DNA of 64,000 nt, taken from positions 62,001 through 126,000 of the forward strand of contig JAXHUR010000001.1 in assembly GCA_034189505.1 (NCBI GenBank), given 5' to 3'. Numbering within the stretch: position 1 is the first letter of the stretch; each line of letters opens with the position of its first letter. A model generated the notes under the pieces. It worked only from the letters and a program-made list of their open reading frames with translations, made no database searches and was not told the origin of the DNA. The translations under genes were made by a program, and so were the position numbers. This document shows positions 63,412 to 64,000 of the stretch, piece after piece. This DNA comes from Geoalkalibacter_A sp034189505 (GTDB lineage: Bacteria; Desulfobacterota; Desulfuromonadia; Desulfuromonadales; Geoalkalibacteraceae).

Positions 63412-64000
63412 ATGGACCTATTTGAACACAGCAGTCAGGACTCTCCAGATGCCCCGCTTGCCGAACGGATGCGGCCGCGCAGCCTTGACGAAGTCGTCGG
63501 GCAGCAGCATCTTGTCGGCGCGGGGAAACCCCTGCGCCGTCTGATCGAAACCGACCGGATATCCTCCCTGATTTTCTGGGGACCGCCGGGCACGGGCAAG
63601 ACAACTCTGGCCCAGGTCATCGCGCACACCACCCGCAGCCACTTTGTTTCTTTCTCGGCCGTGCTGCAGGGGGTCAAAGACGTGCGGGAGATTGTTGCCA
63701 AAGCGCGGGAAGATAAAGCCTACCACGGCCGCAAGACCCTGCTGTTCATCGACGAGATTCACCGTTTCAACAAGGCGCAGCAGGATGCCTTTCTCCCCCA
63801 CGTCGAACGCGGCGACATCATCCTGATCGGTGCAACAACCGAAAACCCGTCCTTTGAGGTCAATGCCGCATTGCTGTCGCGCTCACGGGTCTTTGTCCTT
63901 CATCCCCTCGACGCCGAGGCCATCGGCGCGCTGCTGCGCCGCGCCCTGAGCGACCCGCGCGGCCTCGGCGAGCGCGGCATGGAACTTGAGCAGGAGGCTT
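63412..64000 (+). CDS. rarA: replication-associated recombination AAA+ ATPase RarA (MgsA), partial
   Basis: The first 196 residues of a clamp-loader-like AAA+ ATPase that acts at stalled forks; the window ends inside it. Visible are the start MDLFEHSS, the box LAERMRPRSLDEVVGQQHLV, Walker A FWGPPGTGKTTLAQV, Walker B LLFIDEIHRFNKAQQD and sensor 1 LIGATTENPSFEVNAALLSR. These are the standard RarA motifs in order. It has an AGGAG 12 nt before the ATG and a good promoter candidate. No frame break is seen up to 64000. Confidence 0.93.
   Translation, partial: MDLFEHSSQDSPDAPLAERMRPRSLDEVVGQQHLVGAGKPLRRLIETDRISSLIFWGPPGTGKTTLAQVIAHTTRSHFVSFSAVLQGVKDVREIVAKAREDKAYHGRKTLLFIDEIHRFNKAQQDAFLPHVERGDIILIGATTENPSFEVNAALLSRSRVFVLHPLDAEAIGALLRRALSDPRGLGERGMELEQEA

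Overview
The window reads as a chromosomal segment of a Gram-negative deltaproteobacterium of the Geobacter/Desulfuromonas/Pelobacter type (Desulfuromonadia). The inference rests on LpxH, SecA, RodZ, lipoproteins with clear lipoboxes, a pyruvate carboxylase in single-chain form, many sigma54/receiver signalling proteins, a haem-c-bearing bd-type oxidase, and a nadK-recN-(GNAT)-(M23)-secA-argJ order that resembles this group. GC content looks moderately high and coding is dense. Most genes are on the minus strand. I saw no rRNA, tRNA or CRISPR array.

Layout. 0.1-6.5 kb: pyruvate carboxylase, then a slipin gene and its partner NfeD protease. The slipin gene is bracketed by two inverted copies of a 157-bp non-coding element. 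6.6-10.3 kb: a plus-strand sigma54 activator, a DUF3135 protein, a family-4 uracil-DNA glycosylase (minus) and a zinc-phospholipase-C-like protein. 10.36-10.46 kb: a 100-N scaffold gap flanked by an identical 50-bp sequence. 10.5-15.1 kb: coaBC, an MBL hydrolase, a YhaM-like HD nuclease and a FAD protein, tightly packed. 15.2-20.8 kb: a signalling cluster (receiver-kinase, UspA, two receivers), purine nucleoside phosphorylase, RodZ and a TPR lipoprotein. 20.9-28.8 kb: PfkB kinase, mtnP, rlmN, ndk, a KefB-type antiporter, an L,D-transpeptidase and an alanine-zipper lipoprotein. 28.9-36.9 kb: rdgB-rph-amidase, a DHH nuclease, a LOG-like protein, the collapsed remains of a copper-type P-ATPase, a TPR protein, two half-size gate proteins and a CoA-binding protein. 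37.0-50.2 kb: lpxH, YihY, RecQ, the bd-like oxidase pair, an M16 peptidase pair and Lon. 50.5-64 kb: pfkA (plus), deoB-deoC-argJ-kinase-secA, an M23 peptidase, a GNAT protein, recN, nadK, and the start of rarA (plus, cut by the window end).

The functional themes are anaplerosis and glycolysis (pyc, pfkA), purine/deoxyribose and methylthioadenosine salvage (pnp, mtnP, deoB, deoC), envelope building (lpxH, rodZ, amidase, Ldt, M23, secA), and genome maintenance (UDG, recQ, recN, rarA, rdgB, lon).

The most unusual signal is a small mobile element family of about 157 bp. It has imperfect terminal inverted repeats and no coding capacity. Three copies have perfect 5-bp target duplications that differ from copy to copy (3912-4068, 4939-5095, 50271-50426), and one is a truncated relic (39675-39724). 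A second small repeat is a hairpin found three times, each within about 10 nt downstream of a stop codon on the minus strand. Other notable points are the P-type ATPase relic, the scaffold gap that is probably an unmerged 50-bp contig overlap, and probable leaderless transcripts for lpxH and possibly nfeD.
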